Shown piece by piece: positions 1 through 7,375 of a DNA stretch of 15,965 nt. The stretch comes from Burkholderiaceae bacterium. Its GTDB lineage: Bacteria; Pseudomonadota; Gammaproteobacteria; Burkholderiales; Burkholderiaceae. The position numbers and the translations under genes are program-made. The notes beneath the pieces were generated by a model. That model was not told the DNA's origin and ran no database searches. It was given only the letters and a program-made list of their open reading frames with translations. The stretch's first letter is position 1. Each line of letters starts with the position of its first letter. The stretch spans positions 1-15,965 of the forward strand of contig CANBPJ010000035.1 of the NCBI GenBank assembly GCA_947371415.1, given 5' to 3'.

Positions 1-19
1 ACGCACCTTGAAACACCAT
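1..19 (-). CDS. mraZ: MraZ, 5' end only (first gene of the dcw cluster)
   Basis: This is the first six codons of a minus-strand gene that runs off the left edge, reading M-V-F-Q-G-A. MraZ proteins of this bacterial group begin with M(V)FQGA followed by a SALTLDAKGR-like stretch, so the match, though short, is specific. MraZ is a ring-forming AbrB-fold DNA-binding protein that represses its own promoter and so the division and cell-wall operon (mraZ, mraW, ftsL, ftsI, mur genes). The identification rests mainly on context: the start codon is preceded by 10-bp-spaced GTGGG-type boxes and a good sigma-70 promoter, the known arrangement at mraZ. Only the start can be seen, so nothing can be said about whether the gene is intact. 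Confidence 0.75.
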
Positions 20-22
20 TTA

Positions 23-50
23 CCCCACTTTTTCACACTTCCTCCCACTT
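23..50 (-). promoter_or_regulatory. MraZ operator: three 10-bp-spaced AAGTGKGR boxes
   Basis: Read on the minus strand there are three copies in exact 10-bp phase: AAGTGGGA (50-43), AAGTGTGA (40-33) and AAGTGGGG (30-23). A weaker TGGTG follows one period later, inside the first codons of mraZ. Tandem TGGGN boxes one helical turn apart are the known binding site of MraZ upstream of its own gene. Here the boxes run from the -10 element through the predicted transcription start to the ribosome-binding region. Bound MraZ would therefore cover both polymerase and ribosome sites, which is an inference from their positions. Confidence 0.82.
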
Positions 51-75
51 TAGAGGATCGCAATAAGAGGGTCAA
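47..75 (-). promoter_or_regulatory. Sigma-70 promoter of mraZ / dcw cluster
   Basis: On the minus strand, TTGACC (75-70, five of six matches to the -35 consensus) is followed by exactly 17 bp and then TAAAGT (52-47, four of six matches to -10). The predicted start is near base 40, giving a leader of about 20 nt before the mraZ ATG at 19. The -10 overlaps the first MraZ box. An AT-rich tract with an imperfect dyad around GGAAATTCC (97-105) lies upstream and could act as an UP element. Confidence 0.65.
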
Positions 76-236
76 GTGTTTTTGGGTAATTTTTTAGGAA
101 ATTCCCTAGCAATTACAAACACTTAGCGTGATGTGTTGAGAAAATGGTCACTATAAAAATGCTACTTGAAACAACAGCTTGGAAAATATACTTAAGAATA
201 GATCTTAGCTATTTAGCCTAATAATGACTAAATACA

Positions 237-252
237 CTGTATTAATGAACAG
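237..252. promoter_or_regulatory. LexA-like dyad CTGT-N8-ACAG
   Basis: CTGT at 237-240 and ACAG at 249-252 are separated by exactly eight bases (ATTAATGA). The outer flanks (CA before, TA after) also resemble the enterobacterial SOS box, and 15 of 20 positions match its consensus by eye. LexA of many beta- and gammaproteobacteria binds CTGT-N8-ACAG. No convincing promoter or gene lies immediately next to it: it sits about 35 bp past the coq7 stop and about 160 bp upstream of the mraZ -35. The same bases can also fold as an AT-rich stem (230-257), so a 3'-end RNA structure for coq7 is an alternative. The rest of 76-287 shows nothing I can name. Confidence 0.35.
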
Positions 253-287
253 TATTTTAAATAAAAATACAAAAAAATAATTGAAAA

Positions 288-917
288 CTAGATTTTGTAA
301 GCAGTCCCTGTCATCACCTTGGACATTGCCTGCATTACCTGTTTAATCGGCTCAGGCAATATTGCCCCGCCAGCTGAAATTGCCGCCTGACCATGCTCAA
401 TTTCATCGATGCGCATTTGGTCAACAATGGCACGAGAGCGCTGATCTGCTGTAGGTAATTTTTCGAGATGACTCTCCAGGTGATTTTCCACCTGTTTTTC
501 GGTTTCAGCAACGAATCCCAAGCTCCACTTATCGCCTGCCAAGCCTGCCACTAAACCGATTGCAAAGGATCCCGCATACCAAATGGGGTTGAGATAGCTG
601 GTATGTGAACCCAGCTCTTGAAGTCGCTTTTCGCACCAGGCCAAATGGTCCATCTCTTCACGGCCAGAGTGATCCATCATCTGCCGAATTTCTGGGTTAC
701 GTGCGACCAATTTCTGTGCTTGATATAGAGCTTGGGCGCATACTTCGCCGACATGATTCACACGCATTAATCCGGCAGCATGCTCTCGCTCTCTGGCATC
801 CAAAAGACCTGTTGATTCAGCCTCTGAGCCTGGAGTTGGTCGATGGGCATGAGCACCCCCGACAACCGAGCGAAGTGCTGTGTCAAACTCAATAATGAAG
901 CGGTCTATCAGAGCCAT
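288..917 (-). CDS. coq7: Coq7-type 3-demethoxyubiquinol 3-hydroxylase
   Basis: This di-iron monooxygenase hydroxylates 2-polyprenyl-3-methyl-6-methoxy-1,4-benzoquinol, the penultimate step of ubiquinone synthesis, at the inner face of the cytoplasmic membrane. With the start chosen here the protein has 209 residues. It shows the ferritin-like ligand set at the expected spacing: E58 (in NHVGE), E88 and H91 (in EEMDH), E140 (in AETEKQ), E172 and H175 (in EIEHG). A hydrophobic helix around 113-128 fits the membrane-surface site. An upstream TTG at 929 is possible, but the ATG at 917 is preceded at proper distance by AGAGG. The gene begins 15 bp after bioB ends, so the two are probably co-transcribed. 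After the stop comes a T-rich tract without a strong hairpin, so read-through towards mraZ cannot be excluded. The assignment to this family is secure. Confidence 0.95.
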   Translation of the reverse strand: MALIDRFIIEFDTALRSVVGGAHAHRPTPGSEAESTGLLDAREREHAAGLMRVNHVGEVCAQALYQAQKLVARNPEIRQMMDHSGREEMDHLAWCEKRLQELGSHTSYLNPIWYAGSFAIGLVAGLAGDKWSLGFVAETEKQVENHLESHLEKLPTADQRSRAIVDQMRIDEIEHGQAAISAGGAILPEPIKQVMQAMSKVMTGTAYKI

Positions 918-932
918 TTGACCTCTCAAACC

Positions 933-1970
933 TTAGACTAAAACCTCAGCTTTACAACTCTGCTTGGTCTTGAGGCCCAGCTCGGCTAAAAGCTCACGGT
1001 CTTGCTCCGCCTCGGGATTACCGGTAGTGAGTAGTTGCTCACCATAAAAAATCGAGTTTGCGCCGGCCTGAAAACACATGGCCTGAACTGCCCTTCCGAG
1101 CTCCTGCCGACCGGCTGAAAGGCGTACTCGTGCACGTGGCATAGTGATACGGGCCACAGCGATAGTTCTTACAAATTCCAGTGGATCCAAAGGCTTCTGG
1201 TCAGCCAAAGGGGTGCCTGCCACAGGAACCAAATGGTTAATTGGCACTGATTCTGGATACGGACTTAAATTGGCTAAACGGGCTAAGAACGCCGCACGCT
1301 GCTCGCGCGACTCGCCCATCCCAACAATCCCACCACAACAGACCGACATGCCGGCAGCACGTACGTTGGAAATCGTATCCAAACGGTCTTGATAGCCCCG
1401 AGTGGAGATGACTGAGCGATAGAAATCCTCGCTGGTATCCAGGTTGTGGTTATAGAAGTCCAAACCAGCCTCTTGCAAGGCTTGGGCCTGACTGGCCTCC
1501 AACATACCCAGGGTGGCACAGGTTTCTAAGCCCAAGGCTTTCACGCCCTTAATCATGGCGGTAACTTTTTCAATATCGCGGTCTTTAGGCTCCCGCCAAG
1601 CGGCACCCATACAAAAACGATTAGATCCAGCGGCTTTAGCGGCTTTAGCCGCCTCAAGCACCTCATCTAGATCCATTAATTTATTGGCTTTCACGTCGGT
1701 GTCATAGCGGGCTGCCTGCGGACAATAGCCACAATCCTCAGGGCAACCACCAGTCTTGATCGACAAGAGGGTCGCCAATTCCACATCCCCATCAGGGAAA
1801 TTCGCACGATGAGTCTCTTGCGCCTTAAACATCAACTCGCTAAATGGAAGTGAAAAAAGCGCCTCAATTTGGGCAACTGACCAAACGCCTGATGCGTCAA
1901 CCTCTTTGTGCAAATCTTTTTGAGACTTGACTTGAGTGAGGGGTTTTTCGGTAGTTTGGGTGGCCTGCAT
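933..1970 (-). CDS. bioB: Biotin synthase (radical SAM)
   Basis: BioB inserts sulfur into dethiobiotin using a radical-SAM [4Fe-4S] cluster and a sacrificial [2Fe-2S] cluster. The protein has 345 residues. The radical-SAM triad is C76, C80 and C83 (CPEDCGYC). The second-cluster ligands C120, C151, C211 and R283 sit at a constant offset of 23 residues from the E. coli residues C97, C128, C188 and R260, so no catalytic residue is missing. The offset reflects a polar N-terminal extension of about 25 residues rich in Q, T and K; no closer in-frame ATG precedes the conserved W-S-V-A-Q-I-E-A-L stretch. The gene is divergent from bioA and heads a unit with coq7 downstream. The Shine-Dalgarno before the ATG at 1970 is weak. 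Confidence 0.97.
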   Translation of the reverse strand: MQATQTTEKPLTQVKSQKDLHKEVDASGVWSVAQIEALFSLPFSELMFKAQETHRANFPDGDVELATLLSIKTGGCPEDCGYCPQAARYDTDVKANKLMDLDEVLEAAKAAKAAGSNRFCMGAAWREPKDRDIEKVTAMIKGVKALGLETCATLGMLEASQAQALQEAGLDFYNHNLDTSEDFYRSVISTRGYQDRLDTISNVRAAGMSVCCGGIVGMGESREQRAAFLARLANLSPYPESVPINHLVPVAGTPLADQKPLDPLEFVRTIAVARITMPRARVRLSAGRQELGRAVQAMCFQAGANSIFYGEQLLTTGNPEAEQDRELLAELGLKTKQSCKAEVLV

Positions 1971-2023
1971 GGTGGAATTCCAGAAAATAGATCAATTCAA
2001 GGCATAAACATAACAGATACACG

Positions 2024-2034
2024 CCTAAATTAGG
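2024..2034. promoter_or_regulatory. Palindrome CCTAA-A-TTAGG in the bioB/bioA gap
   Basis: The 89-bp gap between the divergent bioB and bioA starts holds both promoters of the biotin locus. A perfect 5-bp inverted repeat with one central base (CCTAA-A-TTAGG) lies near its middle. This is where a shared operator would be expected, but it does not look like the E. coli BirA operator (TTGTAAACC half-sites). A TTGACC on the minus strand (2050-2045) could be a -35 for bioB, but the bases 17 bp on (TAGGCG) make a poor -10. I could not fix a convincing promoter on either strand, so a role as an operator is only suggested by position. Confidence 0.3.
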
Positions 2035-2059
2035 AAAAACTAGTGGTCAAATACCAAAG

Positions 2060-3406
2060 ATGAAGCTTATTTCTGATCCAAATCAAACCACCCTGGTTGA
2101 TCGCAGCCTAGATGCCGTTTGGCACCCCTGCACTCAGATGAAGCATCACGAGTCATTACCTTTGATTGCCATTACCAAAGGTAAGGGTGCTTGGCTATAT
2201 GACGACAAGGGAGCTGCACTGCTCGATTGCATCAGCTCTTGGTGGACCAATCTATTTGGCCACTCCAACCCCCGCATCAACCAAGCAATTAGTAATCAGC
2301 TCGAAAAGATTGAGCATGTCATGCTGGCTGGATTTACCCACCCTCCAGTAGTAGAGCTTTCAGAAAAACTGTCAGCCCTAACTCAAGGACATTTAGGTCA
2401 TGTGTTTTATGCCTCCGATGGTGCCTCCGCAGTAGAAATTGCATTGAAGATGAGTCACCACTTTTGGCGGCTCAATAACAAACCGCAAAAGAAAAAATTT
2501 GTTTGCCTAGAGAATGGTTACCACGGCGAAACCCTAGGCGCACTCGCTGTAACTGATGTTGCGATCTTCCGTGAAGCCTATGGATCATTATTGCAAGATG
2601 TTTTTACCGTACCCTCACCTGATGCACGAAAAGCACAAGTGGGTGAATGTGCTGATGATGTTGCGAAACACGCAGCTAAAAAATTAGAAGAGTTGCTGGA
2701 AGCAGAGCATCAAAATATTGCCGCCATCATTATTGAGCCACTAGTTCAATGTGCAGGTCAGATGGCAATGTACTCACCAGAGTATCTACGATTAGCGCGA
2801 GCACTCTGCGATCGCTATGACATTCACCTCATCGCCGATGAAATTGCTGTGGGATGTGGTCGCTCTGGAAAGTTTTTTGCGTGTGAACATGCAGATATTT
2901 GGCCAGACTTCTTAACCCTGTCCAAGGGAATCAGTGGTGGCTATCTCCCGCTTTCACTATCCATGACGACCGATGCCATTTATCGTGCGTTCTATGGCGA
3001 TCAAACGCAGCAAGGTTTCTTACACTCCCATTCCTACACTGGCAATCCGCTGGCATGTGCCGCTGCCATCGCCTGTTTGGAGATTTTTGAAACTGAATCC
3101 GTTCTTGAAAAAAATATTGAACGCAGCAAAGATCTTGCAAAAGCATTTTCTTGGGCAAAAAAAGATGCGCGTATTGAGCATTGGCGACAACAAGGCATGA
3201 TCCTGGCTTTTGATGTCAAGCCTTCATCTCTTGAGCGTCCAACTACATTCCCACGAGAAATGTTTTCTGCAAGTCTTGAGGAAGGTGTGCTCATCAGACC
3301 TATTGGCAATACGATTTATGTCATGCCGCCGTACATTCTTTCTCCTGAAGAGGCCATGCAAATGGGCGCCTCTGTGCAGCGCGCTTTAGAGCGAGTACTT
3401 GCATGA
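2060..3406 (+). CDS. bioA: Adenosylmethionine-8-amino-7-oxononanoate aminotransferase
   Basis: BioA converts KAPA (7-keto-8-aminopelargonate) to DAPA (7,8-diaminopelargonate), using SAM as amino donor and PLP as cofactor. The 448-residue length is near the family norm of about 430. Features seen are the N-terminal W-H-P-C-T-Q-M motif (BioA proteins have WHPYT/S here), the substrate-side SSWW(T)NLFGH stretch, the SDGASAVEIALKM phosphate-binding region, the YHGETLGA loop, an IADEIAVGCGRSGKFFA segment with the PLP aspartate, and the Schiff-base lysine K289 in LSKGISGGYLPLS. The start has little Shine-Dalgarno. The stop overlaps the bioF start as ATGA, implying translational coupling. It is the first gene of the plus-strand biotin operon. 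Confidence 0.97.
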   Translation: MKLISDPNQTTLVDRSLDAVWHPCTQMKHHESLPLIAITKGKGAWLYDDKGAALLDCISSWWTNLFGHSNPRINQAISNQLEKIEHVMLAGFTHPPVVELSEKLSALTQGHLGHVFYASDGASAVEIALKMSHHFWRLNNKPQKKKFVCLENGYHGETLGALAVTDVAIFREAYGSLLQDVFTVPSPDARKAQVGECADDVAKHAAKKLEELLEAEHQNIAAIIIEPLVQCAGQMAMYSPEYLRLARALCDRYDIHLIADEIAVGCGRSGKFFACEHADIWPDFLTLSKGISGGYLPLSLSMTTDAIYRAFYGDQTQQGFLHSHSYTGNPLACAAAIACLEIFETESVLEKNIERSKDLAKAFSWAKKDARIEHWRQQGMILAFDVKPSSLERPTTFPREMFSASLEEGVLIRPIGNTIYVMPPYILSPEEAMQMGASVQRALERVLA

Positions 3407-4632
3407 GTACAACCTTCAGTGCGCTCAATATGGCAGAACAGCAGATTACTGACTTAGATGAGCAGCTGCTTAGACGCAAGCTACGCATCACGGAGTCGCC
3501 CTGTGACACCAAAGCCAGCGTTGGTCAGCGAGAACTCAAAGCCTTTTGCAGCAATGATTACTTGGGCCTAGCAAACCACCCCAAATTAGTTACTGCGATT
3601 GCAGAAGGCGCAAAGCTGTACGGGGTTGGCAGCGGCGCATCCCACCTCATTAGCGGCCACAGCATTGCACATGACTTACTAGAAAAAAAGTTAGCCTCCT
3701 TTGAGAGTGAATCCATTCCCAATGCGAGAGCGTTATTTTTTAGCACCGGCTATCTTGCCAATATGAATGCAATTACAGGTTTAGCCAGACTTGCGGGACA
3801 AGGTGAAGCCAGTATTTATTCAGCCAAACTCAATCATGCCTCCTTGATTGATGGGGTTCGTTTAGCTAGTGCACAAACAAAAGCTAAGGTAGCTTTGTTT
3901 GATCACCAAGATCTTCACTCGCTTGAGGAAGCATTGAGAAATGATGCTCATCCACTCAAATTGATTGTGATCGATGGCGTCTTCAGCATGGATGGCGACA
4001 TCGCACCTGTAGAGAAATTAGTTCAAATCGCAGAACAGTATGATGCGCTACTCATGGTGGATGATGCCCATGGATTTGGCGTGCTTGGCAAACAAGGTCA
4101 CGGCATTCTGGAGCAATTAAATGTGCATTCGGAACGAATCATTTATATCGGCACGCTGGGTAAGGCTGCAGGTGTCAGTGGCGCATTCATTTGTGCAGCA
4201 GCCCCCTTTATCGAGTGGCTGATCCAAAAGGGTCGCCCCTATATCTACAGCACGGCAACTCCACCGGCGATAGCACACACGCTACTTACCAGTCTTGAAC
4301 TGATCGAAAATGATGAAGGTATTCGTCGTCGACAACAACTGAATCAACTCATTCAGATTTGGCGTGAAGAAATGAGCTTCATTAATTGGGAGAAAGTTTC
4401 CTCATCCACTCCAATTCAGCCAGTGATTCTGGGTAGCAATGCCAATGCATTAGCTGCAGCTAAGTTATTAGATGATGCGGGTTACTGGATTCCGGCAATT
4501 CGTCCGCCTACAGTTCCAGTCGGCAGCTCTCGCCTACGGATTACTTTTTCCGCCAATCACAGCGTTGACGACTTGCGAGAACTCATCAAGACATTAAAAA
4601 TGATTGAGCAAAAAATTCAAGGTGCGTCATGA
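3403..4632 (+). CDS. bioF: 8-amino-7-oxononanoate (KAPA) synthase
   Basis: BioF condenses pimeloyl-ACP or pimeloyl-CoA with L-alanine and releases CO2 to give KAPA, using PLP. The protein has 409 residues, about 25 more than E. coli BioF; the extra length is at the N-terminus and in small loops. Family hallmarks are FCSNDYLGLANHP, GVGSGASHLISGH, a LNHASLIDG histidine that stacks on PLP, the VDDAHGFGVLG aspartate/histidine motif, and the PLP lysine K254 in TLGKAAGVSGAF. The C-terminal IRPPTVPVGSSRLRI is also typical of alpha-oxoamine synthases. It overlaps bioA and bioD by 4 bp each. Related enzymes such as 2-amino-3-ketobutyrate CoA ligase share the fold, but the bio neighbours settle the call. 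Confidence 0.97.
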   Translation: MSTTFSALNMAEQQITDLDEQLLRRKLRITESPCDTKASVGQRELKAFCSNDYLGLANHPKLVTAIAEGAKLYGVGSGASHLISGHSIAHDLLEKKLASFESESIPNARALFFSTGYLANMNAITGLARLAGQGEASIYSAKLNHASLIDGVRLASAQTKAKVALFDHQDLHSLEEALRNDAHPLKLIVIDGVFSMDGDIAPVEKLVQIAEQYDALLMVDDAHGFGVLGKQGHGILEQLNVHSERIIYIGTLGKAAGVSGAFICAAAPFIEWLIQKGRPYIYSTATPPAIAHTLLTSLELIENDEGIRRRQQLNQLIQIWREEMSFINWEKVSSSTPIQPVILGSNANALAAAKLLDDAGYWIPAIRPPTVPVGSSRLRITFSANHSVDDLRELIKTLKMIEQKIQGAS

Positions 4633-5351
4633 TCCCATACACACCCACTAGTTTTTTTGTAACAGGTACTGATACTGAAGTTGGAAAGACTTTAGTCAGT
4701 GGCGCGATTATTCTTAAACTGAGAGAGGCTGGCTTCAAAGCAGCAGGTTTTAAGCCAGTCGTCGCAGGAACCTACACTGACTCAAACAATCAAGAACTGA
4801 ATGAAGATCTAGAAACATTGCGTATCGCTTCTGGACTGAGCCCACATGAACAATCTCTTTGCCCTTATATTTTGGATGAAGCAGCAGCGCCGCATATTGT
4901 CGCCAAGAGAAATGAAATGCCACTTGATGCCACCCTCATCCTAGATGCATTCAATGCATTGGCTCAAAAATTTAATGCCGTCGTTGTGGAAGGTGCGGGT
5001 GGATTTTTAGTTCCCCTGAATGAACAGGAAGATTTGGCGGATTTGGCTCAGGCCATGGATTTGCCCGTCATTCTGGTAGTCGGAATGCGTTTGGGCTGCA
5101 TTAATCATGCCCTGCTGACCTGTGAAGCAATTCAATCACGTCAACTGATGATTGCGGGCTGGGTTGCGAATACACTTTCCGCTGAAATGCCCCTATTAGA
5201 TGAAAATATCCAGGCCCTGAAAGACCGCATATTTGCACCATTTCTAGGAATCATTCCCAGACTTCCGGCGCAACTCAAAAAGCAGGAGAACGCCCCTTAC
5301 TCCATAGAGGCCTTACGATTTGCTGCAGAGCATATAAGGCTGCCTGAGTAA
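4629..5351 (+). CDS. bioD: Dethiobiotin synthetase
   Basis: BioD closes the ureido ring by carboxylating 7,8-diaminopelargonate with CO2 and ATP, giving dethiobiotin for BioB. The protein has 240 residues. The P-loop is GTDTEVGKT at residues 13-21, followed by the substrate lysine K42 in FKPVVAG. The Mg/ATP glutamate is E121 in VVEGAGGFLVPL. The SEQSL-like region and the N-T-L near residue 182 fit nucleotide recognition in this family. The start overlaps the bioF stop by 4 bp. Together with bioA, bioF and bioB it completes the late pathway; no bioC or bioH for pimeloyl synthesis is in the window. Confidence 0.96.
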   Translation: MIPYTPTSFFVTGTDTEVGKTLVSGAIILKLREAGFKAAGFKPVVAGTYTDSNNQELNEDLETLRIASGLSPHEQSLCPYILDEAAAPHIVAKRNEMPLDATLILDAFNALAQKFNAVVVEGAGGFLVPLNEQEDLADLAQAMDLPVILVVGMRLGCINHALLTCEAIQSRQLMIAGWVANTLSAEMPLLDENIQALKDRIFAPFLGIIPRLPAQLKKQENAPYSIEALRFAAEHIRLPE

Positions 5352-5370
5352 ATTCAGATAAGATGAAGCT

Positions 5371-6567
5371 ATGCGATTACTTCCAGAAATCATCGACTCC
5401 GCATCAGCAATACAAGAGATTCGCCGCAATATTCATGCGCATCCCGAATTGCGCTTTGAAGAAAATCGCACCTCCGACCTCGTAGCAGAGGCACTTTCGA
5501 GCTGGGGAATCACGGTTTATCGCGGAATGGGTAAAACCGGCGTCGTTGGCAAGCTAGATGGTGAGTCAGGCCCAGGAAAAATGGTCGGCCTGCGCGCCGA
5601 TATGGACGCCCTGCCATTACAGGAACACAATACCTTTGAGCACACCTCCAAGAACCCAGGCAAGATGCATGCCTGCGGCCATGACGGTCATACTGCAATG
5701 CTCTTAGGTGCAGCTCAATACTTATCGAATCATCGAGACTTTAAAGGTTCAGTCATTTTCATTTTTCAACCAGCGGAAGAAGGTGGTGCTGGCGCGCAAG
5801 AAATGATCAACGATGGACTCTTCAAGCAATTTCCTTGTGATACTATTTTTGGTTTGCATAACTGGCCCGGTCTTGCCGAAGGCCATTTTGGCGTAACCTC
5901 AGGTCCAATGATGGCTTCAAGCAATACCTTTGAAATCACCATCAGAGGCAAGGGTGGTCATGCTGCCCTGCCACACAATAGTGCTGATCCCGTGCTAGCA
6001 GGCGCTCAAGTTGTTCAAGCCCTACAAAGCATCATCACGCGCAACAAACGTCCGGTAGATGCAGCGGTTTTATCGGTGACCCAATTTCATGCGGGTGAGA
6101 CAAGTAACGTGATTCCAGATAGCGCTTTTATTGGCGGAACTGTTCGCACGTTTACGATAGAAGTGCTGGATTTGATTGAGCAGCGCTTACGAGAAATCTC
6201 GCACAACGTGGCTAGCGCATTCGACTGTCAAGCAGAAGTGAGTTTTGATAGAAACTACCCACCCCTCATTAATCACGAGAGCGAAGTGGAATTCGCGAGC
6301 GAAGTCATGAGTGAGTTAGTCGGAGCTCAAAACGTCAACACCTCAATAGATCCGACCATGGGAGCTGAGGACTTTGCATTTATGTTGCTTGAGAAACCAG
6401 GTTGCTATGTTTTCTTAGGTAACGGTGATGGTGATCACCGCGCCGTAGGTCACGGCATGGGCCCGTGCCATCTACATAACCCGTCTTATGACTTCAATGA
6501 CTCGTTGATCCCCGTTGGCGTGAGCTACTGGGTCAAGCTAGCTCAACGCTATCTAGAAAAGTCTTAA
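5371..6567 (+). CDS. M20 family amidohydrolase (hippurate hydrolase / N-acyl-amino-acid amidohydrolase type)
   Basis: This is a di-metal amidohydrolase of 398 residues. Motifs are RNIHAHPELRFEE (20-32), GLRADMDALPL (74-84), the metal-binding HACGHDGH with C102 and H104, QPAEEGGAG with the catalytic and ligand glutamates E136-E137, LHNWP with H163, and a C-terminal C-H-L-H-N-P-S-Y-D-F-N-D histidine. These place it in subfamily M20D, with hippurate hydrolases, IAA-amino-acid hydrolases and acetyl-diaminopimelate deacetylases. There is no signal peptide, so it is cytoplasmic. It starts 19 bp after bioD and probably belongs to the same transcript. Whether it acts on a biotin-related amide (biocytin or biotin amides) or is an unrelated passenger cannot be told from sequence. 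It ends only 6 bp from the converging enoyl-CoA hydratase. Confidence 0.9.
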   Translation: MRLLPEIIDSASAIQEIRRNIHAHPELRFEENRTSDLVAEALSSWGITVYRGMGKTGVVGKLDGESGPGKMVGLRADMDALPLQEHNTFEHTSKNPGKMHACGHDGHTAMLLGAAQYLSNHRDFKGSVIFIFQPAEEGGAGAQEMINDGLFKQFPCDTIFGLHNWPGLAEGHFGVTSGPMMASSNTFEITIRGKGGHAALPHNSADPVLAGAQVVQALQSIITRNKRPVDAAVLSVTQFHAGETSNVIPDSAFIGGTVRTFTIEVLDLIEQRLREISHNVASAFDCQAEVSFDRNYPPLINHESEVEFASEVMSELVGAQNVNTSIDPTMGAEDFAFMLLEKPGCYVFLGNGDGDHRAVGHGMGPCHLHNPSYDFNDSLIPVGVSYWVKLAQRYLEKS

Positions 6568-6573
6568 TTCATC

Positions 6574-7350
6574 TTAAGAGTTGGTAAATTTGGCTGGGCG
6601 CTTTTCCATAAACGCAGCCATGCCTTCTTTTTGATCATTGGTCGCAAAGCAAGCATGGAACAAACGGCGCTCAAAATGCATACCTTCTGAGAGCGTAGTC
6701 TCATAAGATGCATTGATTGCCTCTTTCACCATCATTGCAGTGAGCAGTGGCATGTCAGCAATCGTTTTAGCAATGGCTTTCACTTCTTTCATTAAGTCCG
6801 CTTGAGGAAAAATTCGGGCGACTAAGCCTGAGCGCTCCGCTTCAGCAGCATCCATCATGCGGCCAGTTAAGGCCAAATCCATTGCTTTTGCTTTGGAGAC
6901 TGCACGTGGCAAACGCTGCGTGCCACCGGCGCCAGGAATAATTCCCAGCTTCACTTCCGGTTGTGCAAACTTCGCACTATCAGCCGCCATGATCGTGTCG
7001 CACATCATGGCCAGTTCACAACCACCACCAAGAGCGTAACCAGATACCGCAGCAATTACGGGCTTTCGTACCTTCTTCATCTCCTCCCAATTACGGGAAA
7101 TAAAGTCACCGCGATACACATCACCAAATCCATACTTGGCCATCGTTGCAATATCAGCGCCAGCAGCAAAGGCTTTTTCACTGCCTGTAACAACGATGCA
7201 GCCGATATTGTCATCAGCATCAAAACCTAATAAAGCAGCGCCCAACTCATCCATTAACTCATCGTTCAGAGCATTTAAAACTTGAGGACGATTGAGAGTG
7301 ATTACGGCAACCTTGCCATCTACCTCAGTCAATATGGTGTTGTAAGTCAT
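6574..7350 (-). CDS. Enoyl-CoA hydratase (crotonase family)
   Basis: A 258-residue crotonase that hydrates trans-2-enoyl-CoA to 3-hydroxyacyl-CoA. Both catalytic glutamates are present with the classic 20-residue spacing: E112 (GGGCELAMMCD) and E132 (QPEVKLGIIPGAGGTQRL). The first oxyanion-hole loop is FAAGADIATM (61-70). The short-chain type is suggested by overall similarity to mitochondrial ECHS1 and PaaF-like enzymes, but the exact chain-length preference and pathway are not visible. It starts 25 bp after mltA ends on the same strand, with a weak GAAAG Shine-Dalgarno, so it may be co-transcribed with mltA although the functions are unrelated. No thiolase or dehydrogenase is adjacent. Confidence 0.92.
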   Translation of the reverse strand: MTYNTILTEVDGKVAVITLNRPQVLNALNDELMDELGAALLGFDADDNIGCIVVTGSEKAFAAGADIATMAKYGFGDVYRGDFISRNWEEMKKVRKPVIAAVSGYALGGGCELAMMCDTIMAADSAKFAQPEVKLGIIPGAGGTQRLPRAVSKAKAMDLALTGRMMDAAEAERSGLVARIFPQADLMKEVKAIAKTIADMPLLTAMMVKEAINASYETTLSEGMHFERRLFHACFATNDQKEGMAAFMEKRPAKFTNS

Positions 7351-7375
7351 CGATATCTTTCAAAAATTGATTCGT

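Noticed and set aside
144..221. 25-codon plus-strand ORF between mraZ and coq7
   Set aside because: No Shine-Dalgarno, AT-driven composition and no recognisable sequence. A second 18-codon frame at 224-280 is equally weak and ends in a run of lysine codons from an A-rich tract.
227..262. Intrinsic terminator of coq7
   Set aside because: The stem (AAATAC/GTATTT plus TGT/ACA) is AT-only at its base and bulged. The T-rich tract lies before it rather than after it on the minus strand.
1971..2059. BirA-type biotin operator in the bioB/bioA gap
   Set aside because: No TTGTAAACC-like half-sites or spaced pair can be found. The only dyad is the short CCTAA-A-TTAGG, reported as an unnamed palindrome.
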